64,000 nt of DNA from Guillardia theta CCMP2712 (taxonomy: Eukaryota > Cryptophyceae > Pyrenomonadales > Geminigeraceae), in the NCBI RefSeq assembly GCF_000315625.1, contig NW_005434667.1:673061-737060 (forward strand), written 5' to 3'. A program made the translations under genes and the position numbers. Within the stretch, counting starts at the first letter, position 1. Each line of letters opens with the position of its first letter. Below are positions 1 through 11,353 of the stretch, piece after piece. The notes under the pieces are model-generated. The model did no database searches, was not told the origin of the DNA, and worked only from the letters and a program-made list of their open reading frames with translations.

Positions 1-258
1 GGTAAGAAAGCTCGAAGTTCATGCCGTCGTGTACTTCGTAGTCTGACAACGTGATCTTGTCGTTGTACACTTGCTTGCATTTCTGAAGAATCTGCAGCAC
101 AAGAGTTCAGCATTGTGTGATGACACGACAACGAAGCAGACCAGCGACCGCGGGTCTCTCCCGATTTTCTCTCCGATCAAGACTTTCAGGTCTTGGATCG
201 TGTCTGTCGGTTTAGCGTACACGCTCGTCTTCCGGCCAAACCGATCGTCCGCATGCAC
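1..258 (-). CDS. UBL5: Ubiquitin-like protein 5 / Hub1, partial
   Basis: UBL5/Hub1 is a ubiquitin-fold spliceosome modifier that binds partners non-covalently and lacks a C-terminal diglycine. Exon 142-258 reads through DDRFGRKTSVYAK and TDTIQDLKVLIGEK. A 50-nt intron (92-141, GTCTGC...TGCAG) joins it in frame to exon 1-91, which reads VYNDKITLSDYEVHDGMNF and is cut by the window edge just after ELSY, where the family ends in Leu-Tyr-Tyr. The joined exons align without gaps to UBL5. The start is unresolved: the frame stays open upstream of 258 (KIKV precedes HADDRF, matching the family N-terminus) with no ATG there, so a short upstream exon is likely. Identity is clear; only the 5' end is open. 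Confidence 0.85.
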
Positions 259-305
259 TTTGATCTTACCGGCCAGCCGATTGTCGTCGAGAAACTGTTC
301 AGCAG

Positions 306-1802
306 TCAGACGGGAGCAGGAGAATGAGAGTCTCGTGCCTCTGCGTAATGCCAGGGCTTCTTGCTCGGCAGGACGACGGAGGGCTCACGGGAGAAACGCA
401 TCTTCGTATACATACTACCATCGCGGCCTTGCTTCGTTTGCCTCCCATGGGAGAACCCCGTCTTGTTCTTGGGCGTACTCTTCTTCAGGCTCGAGTCGAA
501 CCCGTACCTCTCCATCTCCTTGCTCGAGTAACTGACAGACTCACCCCACACTCCAGCAAGGAAGTCGCATGCTACCTGTCCTCTTTCTCCGACTCCCCGT
601 CTGACACGGGCAATCGCTCGAAGCCTCTCTCCCTCGCCCCTCCAGACTCTTCTCCCCTCCGAGACTGGGGCAGCAGCTCGTTTGCGAACGGCATGAGCAA
701 GGACCTGCATGCTGACGTCACCCCCCGTCTCTGAGTTGCTCTCAGCCCTTACACAAGGTCCGACTTATCGAGGGCGTTGGCGATGCTGACGTTGCGCAGC
801 CGCAGTTGCGCCTTCAGCCACGGGACGCCTTGAGACTGGGAGGTCAACGATCAGCATCGGGCCCTCTCCGAGGCAAGCAGCAGTAACGACCAGCAGCCAT
901 CCTTCAGCTTCCAGGGCAGAAGTGTTCTCCCCCTGCCTCCTTCCCTGCAGGATCGACTCCGCCAGGTTCGCAGCCCGAGCGCTGTACTGCATCCTGCAAG
1001 CTTGCAGCGTCACGAGTGGGGAAGGGGGAGGGCTCTTGCCGCCTACTTTGCATGGAAGCTCTGCTCCGGCTCGCGGCACCATGCATCCGCCTCAGACTTC
1101 ATCGCGTCGAGCTGCACAGCCTCCTCAGCCTCCCCTCAATGAGCCTCCTCCGACTCACCATGGACCTGTCCCTGGCTCGCTCCCCCTCCTGCTCCAGCTC
1201 TTGACGACCTTCAGCTCAGAAGGAGCAGCGGGCAAAAGAGTTGCGCGTTCACCTCGGGTGATGTTCTTCTTCCTGCACCAAGGCGGTCAGCGGCCGGAGG
1301 GAGCAGGGGAGGGCGGCAGGTACCACAAGGGGTCCCTCATAAATTTCTCGAGGTCCTCCCTTGTCTCTATCCCAGCGTATCTCAGCAGCAGAGGATCGAC
1401 CGAGTGCAGGAAGGACCGCGTCCTGTTCCGCGCCTGCTACACCCGTTGAGCTTGTGCGGAGCAGGGCAAAAAAGGAACGACCTGCTCCAGCGCCCCTCGG
1501 TATGCCTCCTTCAGCCCCCCTCCATCGCAGGCGGAGCTATTGCGCAGCGCTGGATGGGAGCCCGAGCTCGCAGCCACTCGATCGATCGAGTCTCGGAGGA
1601 ACACAGCAGAGTGTCCCTGCTCTCCTCTGTTGACCCCTGCCCTCGGCGCCTTGCTGTCCCGACGTCCCTCGTCGCTGGCCCGCATTCGCTTCCTCGCACC
1701 GGGTGCCTCATGCCTGCCATGGTCCCCTCCGCGCGGCAGGGAGGCCTCGCATTGAGCCTGCAGCAAGAGGAGGAGGAATAGAGCGGAGCCTCTTGCACAC
1801 AT
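306..1802 (-). CDS. Secreted/ER protein with SAP-like C-terminal segment
   Basis: I do not recognise a named family. The ATG at 1802 opens a clear signal peptide (MCARGSALFLLLLLQAQC). Short exons join in phase: 1482-1802 (signal, basic linker), then one ending at 1433 upstream (LLLRYAGIETREDLEKF), a coiled-coil exon (RQELEQEGERARDRSM), one with LDAMKSEADAWCREPEQ, one with QYSARAANLAESILQ, one with GVPWLKAQLRLRNVSIAN, and a last exon of about 706-306 rich in Arg/Lys. The piece LRLRNVSIANALDKSDLV resembles the SAP-like helix pair of rififylin and MANF C-termini. Two introns start with GTCGTT, a weak donor. The last exon may hide another intron. Function is unknown; the exon chain is inferred from phase and residue character, not from transcripts. 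Confidence 0.55.
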
Positions 1803-2586
1803 GGCGGATCCTCGTCATCTCACACTCCACATGCTCAACCTTGCATCAGCTGCAAGAAGTCATCCGACCTGTCACCTGACGCTCTCTCCCTCGTCTCCTC
1901 GTCTCCTCTCCTCGTCTCCTCGTCTCCTCTCCTCGTCTCCTCTCCTCGTCTCCTCGTCTCCTCTCCTCCTCTCTCCTCTCCTCGTCTCCTCGTCTCCTCG
2001 TCTCCTCGTCTCCTCTTTTCTCGCTCCTCCCCTCCCTCTACCCGCACACAGCACTGGACCTCCCTTCTGCTGACCCGCCGCTTCTTGTCATCCTATTTAT
2101 TCGCACTAATTGAAACCTTCTGCCTTTCCTGGTACACCCAAACAAACATGGCGCCGGGGGCCGGTGCCCAGCTCCTATCGCTCTGAACCGCCCAGCCCCT
2201 TCCTGCTCGCCTCTCTTCTCGTTCCTGCTCTCCCGCTCTCCTGCTCTCCTGCTCTCCTCCCCTCGTCCCCCTCGTCCCCTCGTCCTTTCCCTTTCTGCTC
2301 CTGTACTGTGTGGACGGTTCTTCATCCTAGAGGGAAAGACGTAGAGTTGTCTTAGAGAGGAGGGCGGGGAGGGGGGGGAGGGGAAAGGGGAGGAGGTAGT
2401 ATAGGGAGAGTACAACAGCGTTGTTTCAAGGCTGAAATGCTCCTCCCGTCTGACTGCTATCCAGGTCGGAAGTCTCCTCAGCTCGTCCGATGAGAGCAGC
2501 AGCAGCAGCAGCAGCACCGAACTCCTCCATCGTCTCCTCAGCGCTCTTCTAAACCCGCTGCTACCTGCGCGCCCCACGGCTCGCGG
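1803..2586. repeat. Intergenic spacer with CT-rich tandem repeat
   Basis: This is the divergent spacer between the secreted-protein gene and the PDE12-like gene. About 1885-2030 is a tandem array of CGTCTCCTCTCCT-like units, which creates long open frames on both strands that are artefacts. A G-rich block lies at 2358-2400 and a short CAG run near 2498-2515. No gene is seen. Confidence 0.7.
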
Positions 2587-4507
2587 ATGCAAGGATACCA
2601 TACAGCAGCGCGCACGAGACTGTTCCCCTCGAGCGTGAGGACGTTTGTGATCCTGACGGTGATACGACGGGGGTTTTGCTTCCTGCTGCCAGCGAGCGCC
2701 GCCCCGGGCGCTGCGTCGTCCATCAGCCCGATGATGTCGAGCGCGATGGAAGGGAGAGGAAGGGTCGTCGTGCAGACGCTGACTGAGGAGGGGAGGATGG
2801 ACATCGCCATCCCTCTCAGTGGAAAGTTGAGGCAGCTGAACAGGCTGAGCAACGAGCCGCTGCAGAAAGTTTTTGGGAGGATCAAGCAGGCAGCCAGCCG
2901 GTCCACCAGCACTGTGGGGAAGAGAGGGTTCAAGGCAGGGGGAGGGGAGCAGGTTGCCCAGCAGAAGGAGGTCTTGTGTGAGCTCTTCGACCCCCGCGGG
3001 GAGAAGATTTACGAGGATACGCTGAACATCGACGCGTGGAAGAGCGGAAACGTCTTGAAGGTCGGGGAGGAGGAGTTCCTGGTCGACGTGGACCCTCCCT
3101 CAGTCCAGAAGCTCAGCCTCCTCTCCCGGCCCATGTCCGGCATCCCCTTGCTCCCTCTGGTGGAGTTGAGACATTCCAGCCTGTCAGCCTGCACGTGGCG
3201 CTGGTTCAGGAGCAGGCAGGTAGAAGACTCTGTTGCAGGGGATGGAGAAAAGGAGGAGGGCGAGAATGGCTGGGAGCCGATAGCAGACGCCGACTGCAGG
3301 GTGTACACGCCGCGAACGGAGGACGTTGGTTGGAAGTTGAGAGTGCGGTGCTTGCCTCGCAAGGTTGGAGAGGGAGGAGGAGGAGACGGGGGGGCGAGCG
3401 CGTACCGTGAGGGGGAGCATAAAGATGCGGAGACGACAAGGGCGGTGGCGGAGCTGCCGAAGAGTCTGGCAGGAGACGGGAGGCAGGAGAGTACGAGGGA
3501 CAGGACGTGCTCTCCCTCCTTCCGCGTCGTCTCCTACAACCTCCTCGCTAGCTCATACGCCGACTCGCCATTTGCCCGGGAGAAACTTTTCCCCTACGTG
3601 CCTGCGGCGGCCATGGATGCAGACTACCGCAAGCAGCTGCAGTTGCTGGAGCTATTCGGGTACAACGCAGATATCCTCTGCCTGCAGGAGGTCGACCAGT
3701 CGGCGTTCCAAGAGTTCTTCGAGGAGCAGCTGGACAACGCCGGGTACTCTTGCCACTTTCTGAACAAGGCGGGCAGCGTGAAGGAAGGGGAGGCTGTGTG
3801 CTTCAGGAGGGAGAGGTTCGAGGTGCTCGAGAAGAAGGAAGTTGTAGTGAAGGAGTGCTTCAAGTCCTGCTTCGAGGACGGGAGCAGGCACAGGCAGTAC
3901 TGCGAGATGATGTCGGACCCCTCCAACGCCGAGCTGTACCGGGTCCTCTCCGAGAAGCTCTCGACTGTGGCGCAGGTAGTGGCGCTGGGCCCTCGGGACG
4001 GGGCGGGGGAGGAGGGAGGGCTGATAATCGTTAACACTCACCTCTTCTTCCACCCCGAGGCCTCCCACATCCGCATGCTGCAAGTCTCCGCAATCCTAAC
4101 GGAGGCGATGGACATGAAGGAGAGGATGGAGGAGAGGTCTCAACGGGCCTGCGCGGTCCTCTTCGTCGGGGACCTCAACAGCGAGCCTGACACAGGAGCG
4201 ATCGAGCTGCTGGCGGGAGGAGCCGTGTCACCGCAGCACCCGGAGTGGGAGGCCCACGCGGGATTCCGATGGGGGGACAACGGGGAGGAGGAGGTGGGAG
4301 TGCATGCGGACTCGGGCCCGTCAGTGAGGAGGGAGGAGGGGCAGGCGCTCAAGGGGATGAGCCTGTCGCATCCCCTCGCTCTAGCGAGCAGCGACGGTCT
4401 TGGCTCGTCCTTCACCAACTATGTCCGAGGATACATCGGATGCCTCGACTACATCTTCTACGAAGCCTCTGCGTTGAGAGTCGAACAGGTCAGGAAAGAT
4501 TGATGTG

Positions 4508-4548
<41 letters not shown>

Positions 4549-4984
4549 ATCCTGCTCGTTCTCCTGCCGCTCCTGCTGCTGCTCCTCCTGCGCCTGCGCC
4601 TGCACTTTCGCCTTCTCTCTTGCTCTCCCTCCACGTCTCCTCCTCCATCTGCTTACTCCGATGCTCTAGTTCGTTCAGCCACCTACTGAGGAGGAAGTGG
4701 ACACAACGGCTCTGCCCTCCTTCAAGTTTCCCTCCGACCACATCTCCATCTGCTGTGATCTAACGTGGCGCAAATCTCCCCTCCCCTCCTCCCTCCCTTC
4801 CTCTGCCTCCCTCCCGTCCCCTTTCCCCACAGCGCAAGACCTTTCCGTCGAACGCTACCCCGCAAGCTTGTATGCTCGAACAAGACTCCCTCAACCGGCA
4901 AGCCCGTACCTGGTGAGGGAGAAGAGTAGCAGGAGAACGGGGAGTGGACGAGAGGGAATGAGAGGGTTGGAGACAGAGAGTTGA
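2587..4984 (+). CDS. PDE12: 2',5'-phosphodiesterase 12-like (EEP nuclease)
   Basis: PDE12 removes 2'-5' oligoadenylates and deadenylates RNA, in mitochondria in animals. Exon 1 (2587-4488) holds the PDE12-specific N-terminal region (LNIDAWKSGNVLKVG) and then the exo-endo-phosphatase domain: VVSYNLLASSYADS, ILCLQEVD with the catalytic Glu, VNTHLFFHPEASHIR, LFVGDLNSEP and TNYVRGYIGCLDYIF. A 190-nt intron (GTCAGG...GTTCAG) holds a (CTG)n run at about 4509-4548. Exon 2 starts at 4679 and gives FKFPSDHISICCDLTWR, carrying the SDH catalytic His. Animal PDE12 ends here; this frame stays open to a TGA at 4982-4984 through low-complexity sequence. A strong acceptor (cccacag before 4839) suggests splicing onward instead, possibly into the YrdC-like exons. 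The N-terminus could be a mitochondrial presequence. Confidence 0.88.
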
Positions 4985-5101
4985 GGAGGAGGAGGAGGAG
5001 GAGGAGAAAAGCAGGAGCAGGAGCAGCAGGAGCAGGGGCAAGAGGATGAGGTGGTGGTGGTGGTGGTGGTGGTGGTGGTGGTGGAGGAGGAGGAGGAGGA
5101 G

Positions 5102-6131
5102 GATGTTCGTCGCCTGACGGACGTGGAAAGGTGTATAAGGCCGTTGCAAGTCTCCGCGAGGGCAAGCTTATTGGCCTTCCGATCGACAACGAGTACTACA
5201 TCGCAGCTGCTTCTGGAAGTCCGGAAGGGGTGAGGGGAAGCCAGGAGAGGAGGGGACGAGAAAAGAAGGATTGGAGAAGAGGGAGGAGAGAGAGAAGAGA
5301 GAGGAGAAGAAGCAGAGGGAGCAGAGGAAAGCAAGTTCCTCAAGTGGGTGGAAGAAACAAGAGAAACAGGAGGCAGGAGGGGGCGAGCGACTTTATGAGA
5401 GCAGGGAAGGGTTGATGGAGATTTGAAATATTCATGGTAGGTGCAGCGACTGCGGGAGGCTCAGGGAGGAGGAGGCGACCTGTCTGTCTGCCTCGCCGAC
5501 CCTTCCGAAGCCTCCGAGCACGCAGTCTGCAATCGCGTCCCGCTCGACCTCCTCCACCACCTCCTGTCCCTGCCTGCAACCAACGTGGTGCTTCCGAGGA
5601 AGAAGCTGGAGGAAGCGGGAGGTCAGACCATGGCAGAGGAAGGAGGGGAAGGAGGGGGCGATGCTGACTGGTAAATCAGATCCGAAGATCGTCCTGCGAT
5701 GTCCGGGGCAGGATAAGGGTCAGATGTACGTCAGCGGCGCCTTCTCCTTCCCTCGCGCTGTGGCGCGGGAGCTCGGCATGCCCCTCGTCGTCGCTCCCGC
5801 ATCCTCCAGCAAGAGGCAGTACCCCAGCTCTCCCTCCTCGTCCTCCTCCTGACCCGCTGTGCGCAGTTGCCTCTCGGTAAGGGAGTTCAGGGACAAGTGG
5901 GCAGCATGCGCGCAAGTGTTCGATGGAGGGGACGCGGAGGAAGCAACGAAGCTCTTGACCATCGACATGGCGGAAGAGGCGAAAGTGAAGATACGCCAGG
6001 AGGTGAAAGAGCTGAACTTCCTCCTTCCCCCCCTTCCTCCTCATGCTTGACTTTTACTGTACAAGGACCCTCGAGCTGCAGAGCTTCAGGAGCTCTTCTC
6101 CTCCTACGGCATCACCTTCGACCTCGTCTGA
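5102..6131 (+). CDS. YrdC/Sua5-like (threonylcarbamoyl-AMP synthase fold), diverged
   Basis: YRDC/Sua5 makes threonylcarbamoyl-AMP for tRNA t6A. Exons joined in phase give YKAVASLREGKLIGLPID, then DLSVCLADPSEASEHAVC with LDLLHHLLSLP (5441-5650), FPRAVARELGMPLVVAPASS (about 5690-5820), LSVREFRDKWAACAQVFDGG (5867-6000) and a final exon ending LQELFSSYGITFDLV at 6129-6131. The order and spacing follow YRDC, but expected landmarks have changed: TDTVYGL is IDNEYYI, the Lys of KPL is absent, SANLS is APASS, and the closing STVVD segment is replaced by a helical tail. It may be inactive or altered. The 5' end is unresolved: no in-frame ATG precedes the first exon, so an upstream exon (perhaps 4839-4911) or fusion to PDE12 is possible. 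Confidence 0.65.
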
Positions 6132-6448
6132 GCTCCGCGTGCCCCTCCCTCTTTACGAAGCTGGCGATCTGCTCGTCGAACTCTGGAAGGATCTTGTGTC
6201 CTCCGCTCGCTGCCATCTTGACCGTCAAGTTGGGCAACAAGCTCTTGAGCCTGCATCCGCCTCAGTTCCTTTTTCTCCCCAGCTCTTCGGCATCCTTACA
6301 CGCTGACGCGGTGAGGACGGAACACCTGGTCGTCCTCGGCATAGAGCAGGAGAGCCTGTTTGACCGTCAGCAAACTCACCCGCCAGTCCAACGCTCCAAA
6401 GCTCACCGGGATCTTGGGGCGCTCGTGGGATCGCCAGGTGGAGGGCTA

Positions 6449-6501
<53 letters not shown>

Positions 6502-7453
6502 AGAGTGGGAAAGTCAGAGGCTGCAGGTATCAGGGGAAAAGGCTCCAACCTCGTCTCCCCCCATTGGCGCAACTAGCACGATCTTATGGACTTTATTCTC
6601 GTGCTTTGCCACGTATCGCCTGCTGGGACGTCAGGGAATTCACCTCAAGTATGATGAAACAGTACAGAGCTTGTCCTCCCCCCCAGCTCTTGCCCATGAT
6701 GGTGAATGAGCTGTTCGTACTCTGCGTATCCGAAAGACTCGTCAGATCCGGCAACGAAGGGGAGGGAGAGGGCAGATGGTGGGGGAGGGAGGGAGAGTGA
6801 AATGGGAGGCTACAGGGCGGGAGCAGGAGGTAGGAAGGGATCGAGCGAGTGACGGAGGATTGACTGTGGCGATCGGTGGAGCTTGTCACCTTGTCCTCAA
6901 CGATGCGATCCACAACCTTCTGAATGCTCTTAGTTGCACTGGAAGAGCTCTTTCGGGGCTGGACGTCAGCAATCTCCTTCCACGGGTCAGGTCCAACGTA
7001 CTGGCCTCGTCGCCGAGTTGGTGTGAAAGTTCGGGAGTACGACCAAGAAGCCTCGGGAGCCCAGGAGCGCAGCCGTCCTCTCCCACTCGCGCACCACCTG
7101 CCAGGGCCTGTCAAACCCAGCAAGAGCAGCATCGAGCCCCCACCTGGGTGCTTGAAGAAGCTCCATGGATCATGACGATGAGGGGAGACTGAGGCCTCCC
7201 GTACTCCTTGTACTCGACTCTGCCCACTGAGGAGCGTGCGGGATCAGCGATCAGGTCTACTCTTACCGTGCGCCCCTTCACTCACCGTCAGAGATCTCCA
7301 CAGCCTTGCTGGCAGTGTTTGTCTCTTCTCTCGCAGCTGAGCTTTCCTGACCTCTCGCACCCCGAGCCTCCCTCGCCACGTCATCCTTCGTCTCCCGCTC
7401 ATGAGATGCGAGTGTGCTCCGAGCGTCTTTGTCGAGCACCTGGAGGTCATCAG
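6112..7453 (-). CDS. Alpha/beta-hydrolase fold protein
   Basis: Eight exons join in phase: 7286-7453, 7144-7226, 7002-7097, 6890-6958, 6666-6721, 6550-6619, 6302-6445 and 6112-6243 (TGA at 6112-6114). They give the full hydrolase core: RVEYKEYG strand then LIVMIHG (oxyanion loop), VVREWERTAALLG helix with FLVVLPNF, the nucleophile elbow FTIMGKSWGGGQAL with Ser in GKSWG, KIVLVAPMGGDE, the acid loop ALLLYAEDDQVF and the His loop KMAASGGHKILPEF. The catalytic Ser, Asp and His are therefore all present. The exon at 7286-7453 is a charged helical linker; exons further 5' (7454-7640) could not be fixed, so the true start is missing. The substrate cannot be told from sequence. An (AGGAGC)n hexamer run lies in the intron at 6449-6500. 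Confidence 0.78.
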
Positions 7454-9690
<2,237 letters not shown>

Positions 9691-9797
9691 TATTTTTTTC
9701 CTCCTCGTAAATTGAAGTTTGTTTTGTGCCGCTGAACCGTTGAAGCTCTGACAAGCCTGATCTTGCTCTACTGCTTTATGGGCTTTATTTGATCGCT

Positions 9798-10794
9798 CTA
9801 CAACGCAATCTTTGTTGATACCCTGGACGTGGTAAGCTCGCCCAGCAGAGGTTGCTCAAGATCCGATTTCCTCGGGGGATGCTCGATGGAGTACCTCAAC
9901 CTCTCCACATCAGAGGGGCTGATATGGTTCTTCCTGAACACCTTGTACCACATGCGCGTCCTCCGCTCCCTGGTCGCTGAGTTGCACTTTTTGATCGACT
10001 TGAGCCACTGCTCAACAAGCCGTTGCTTGAAGATCTGCAAAAACCACGGCAATCAACCCCAACACAAGGGTAAAGAACGACCCCTCCGCATCACCTCGTG
10101 CGAGATTTCCTGGCCGTATTCCCAGGCTAGCTGCACTGGTGTGCGTCCTTGCTGGGAAGCATGTCATGAAAGCGCACGGAAGGAGTTGGAAAGGATGGAC
10201 CTTGTCTTTCGCTGTCACTTTGAGCCCGCGCTTTAGAAGGTTGTGGATGGCGTTGCTGCTGCCGTTCACAGCTGCCCAGTGGAGGGCTGTGGCGCCATTC
10301 TTGTCGACGGCACTCACATTCGCTCCTCTCTCACAGAGAGCGTCAATAGCCGAGGAACGGTCGTTGACGGCAGCCCAAAAGATCGGGGTCCACCCATCGC
10401 TATCGGTCAACTCAGTTCCAAAGCGTTTGTCGTGTATTCGTTTGAGCTCGATCGCCTTGCCAGCAGCGGCTAAAGACATCATCAACTTGTAGTAGGCCTT
10501 TAGCTCCTTCTTCTGGAGATTGAATTTCAATCCTCCTCCACGAAGATGCATCACCCCGAGGGATGAGGATGGAGCGATGGAGGATTGTTGGATGCCAACG
10601 TGGCCGCGCGCAACACAGCACGATAGGACCACGGGCTGATCACAAACAAACTTCAGCGCGCAACCAACACGATCGAACTGACAAGCATGATCTGCGTCTG
10701 CCGCTGTCCTCGCACCGCATGAGAGCACGCTCCCAACTTTCTGCACCCCCCAAGTCGCGAACGCGACGACTAACCAGGGTAGCAGAGTTTTCAT
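9798..10794 (-). CDS. Ankyrin-repeat protein with signal peptide and LRGG motif
   Basis: Exons 10201-10794, 10095-10151 and 9798-10034 join in phase to give 295 residues. The N-terminus (MKTLLPWLVVAFATWG) is a signal peptide. A Cys-containing stretch follows, then HLRGGG with LRGG at residues 84-87. Two to three ankyrin repeats come next (DGWTPIFWAAVNDRSSAI, GATALHWAAVNGSSNAI, GRTPVQLAWEYGQEIS), the last crossing an intron. The C-terminal tail is basic and helical (RERRTRMWYKVFRKNH). The signal peptide suggests entry to the ER or a plastid compartment, though ankyrin repeats are usually cytosolic. No specific function can be assigned. It faces the CID-protein gene divergently over a 560-bp spacer. 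Confidence 0.82.
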
Positions 10795-11353
10795 GTCCGC
10801 TCCAGCTTATCTGAGCATGGAGAAGCTCTTGCCAACAGTCTGCATGGCCTCTGCCGTCACTTCTGTCTGTCTCATCTTCTAGCTCTCCTCAGCTTCCTGC
10901 GCAGCCTTCTTCTGCATCTGCCGGCCGCTGGGGCACCTCCAATCCGACCATTGCTAGACCAGGGAACTTGAACCGCTCGTCGTTGAAAGTTTCAATAAAA
11001 ATATACGAAAGTTCTGGATATCAAAGTTTCAAAGTTTGTAATTCGTTACGGAGAATTCCGCGCGAGGAGAGGCAGGCATGGCGGAAGGGGAGCCGGGGGG
11101 GAGGGAAGTAGCACGAGATATGGCGGGAGAGGGGGGGGGGGGATGGTCAGAAGATAGAAGGAGGTAGGAGTGAGAAGAGGCCCAGCAACGGGGATGTGCG
11201 AGGACGCAAGTGTCTCGCTGGAAGAGCCATTGGTCGCCTCATGATTGTTGGACGAGCTCATTTCTGGATCGGCACCGGGTCTATGGAGGAGTCTTACGAT
11301 GTGCCTGCAGGTTTCAATGAGTTTTGCAGTCTGAAGGAAGCAGAAAACAGAAG
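10795..11353. promoter_or_regulatory. Divergent promoter region (ankyrin gene / CID gene)
   Basis: This 559-bp spacer separates two divergent genes and must hold both promoters. An A/T-rich patch is visible at about 10995-11045 and a G-rich run at 11128-11141. I could not assign a TATA box or other defined element. Confidence 0.35.

Noticed and set aside
1835-2073. Open frames of Glu-Thr-Arg or Ser-Pro-Leu-Leu repeats
   Set aside because: Low-complexity CT array read in several frames, with no conserved motif.
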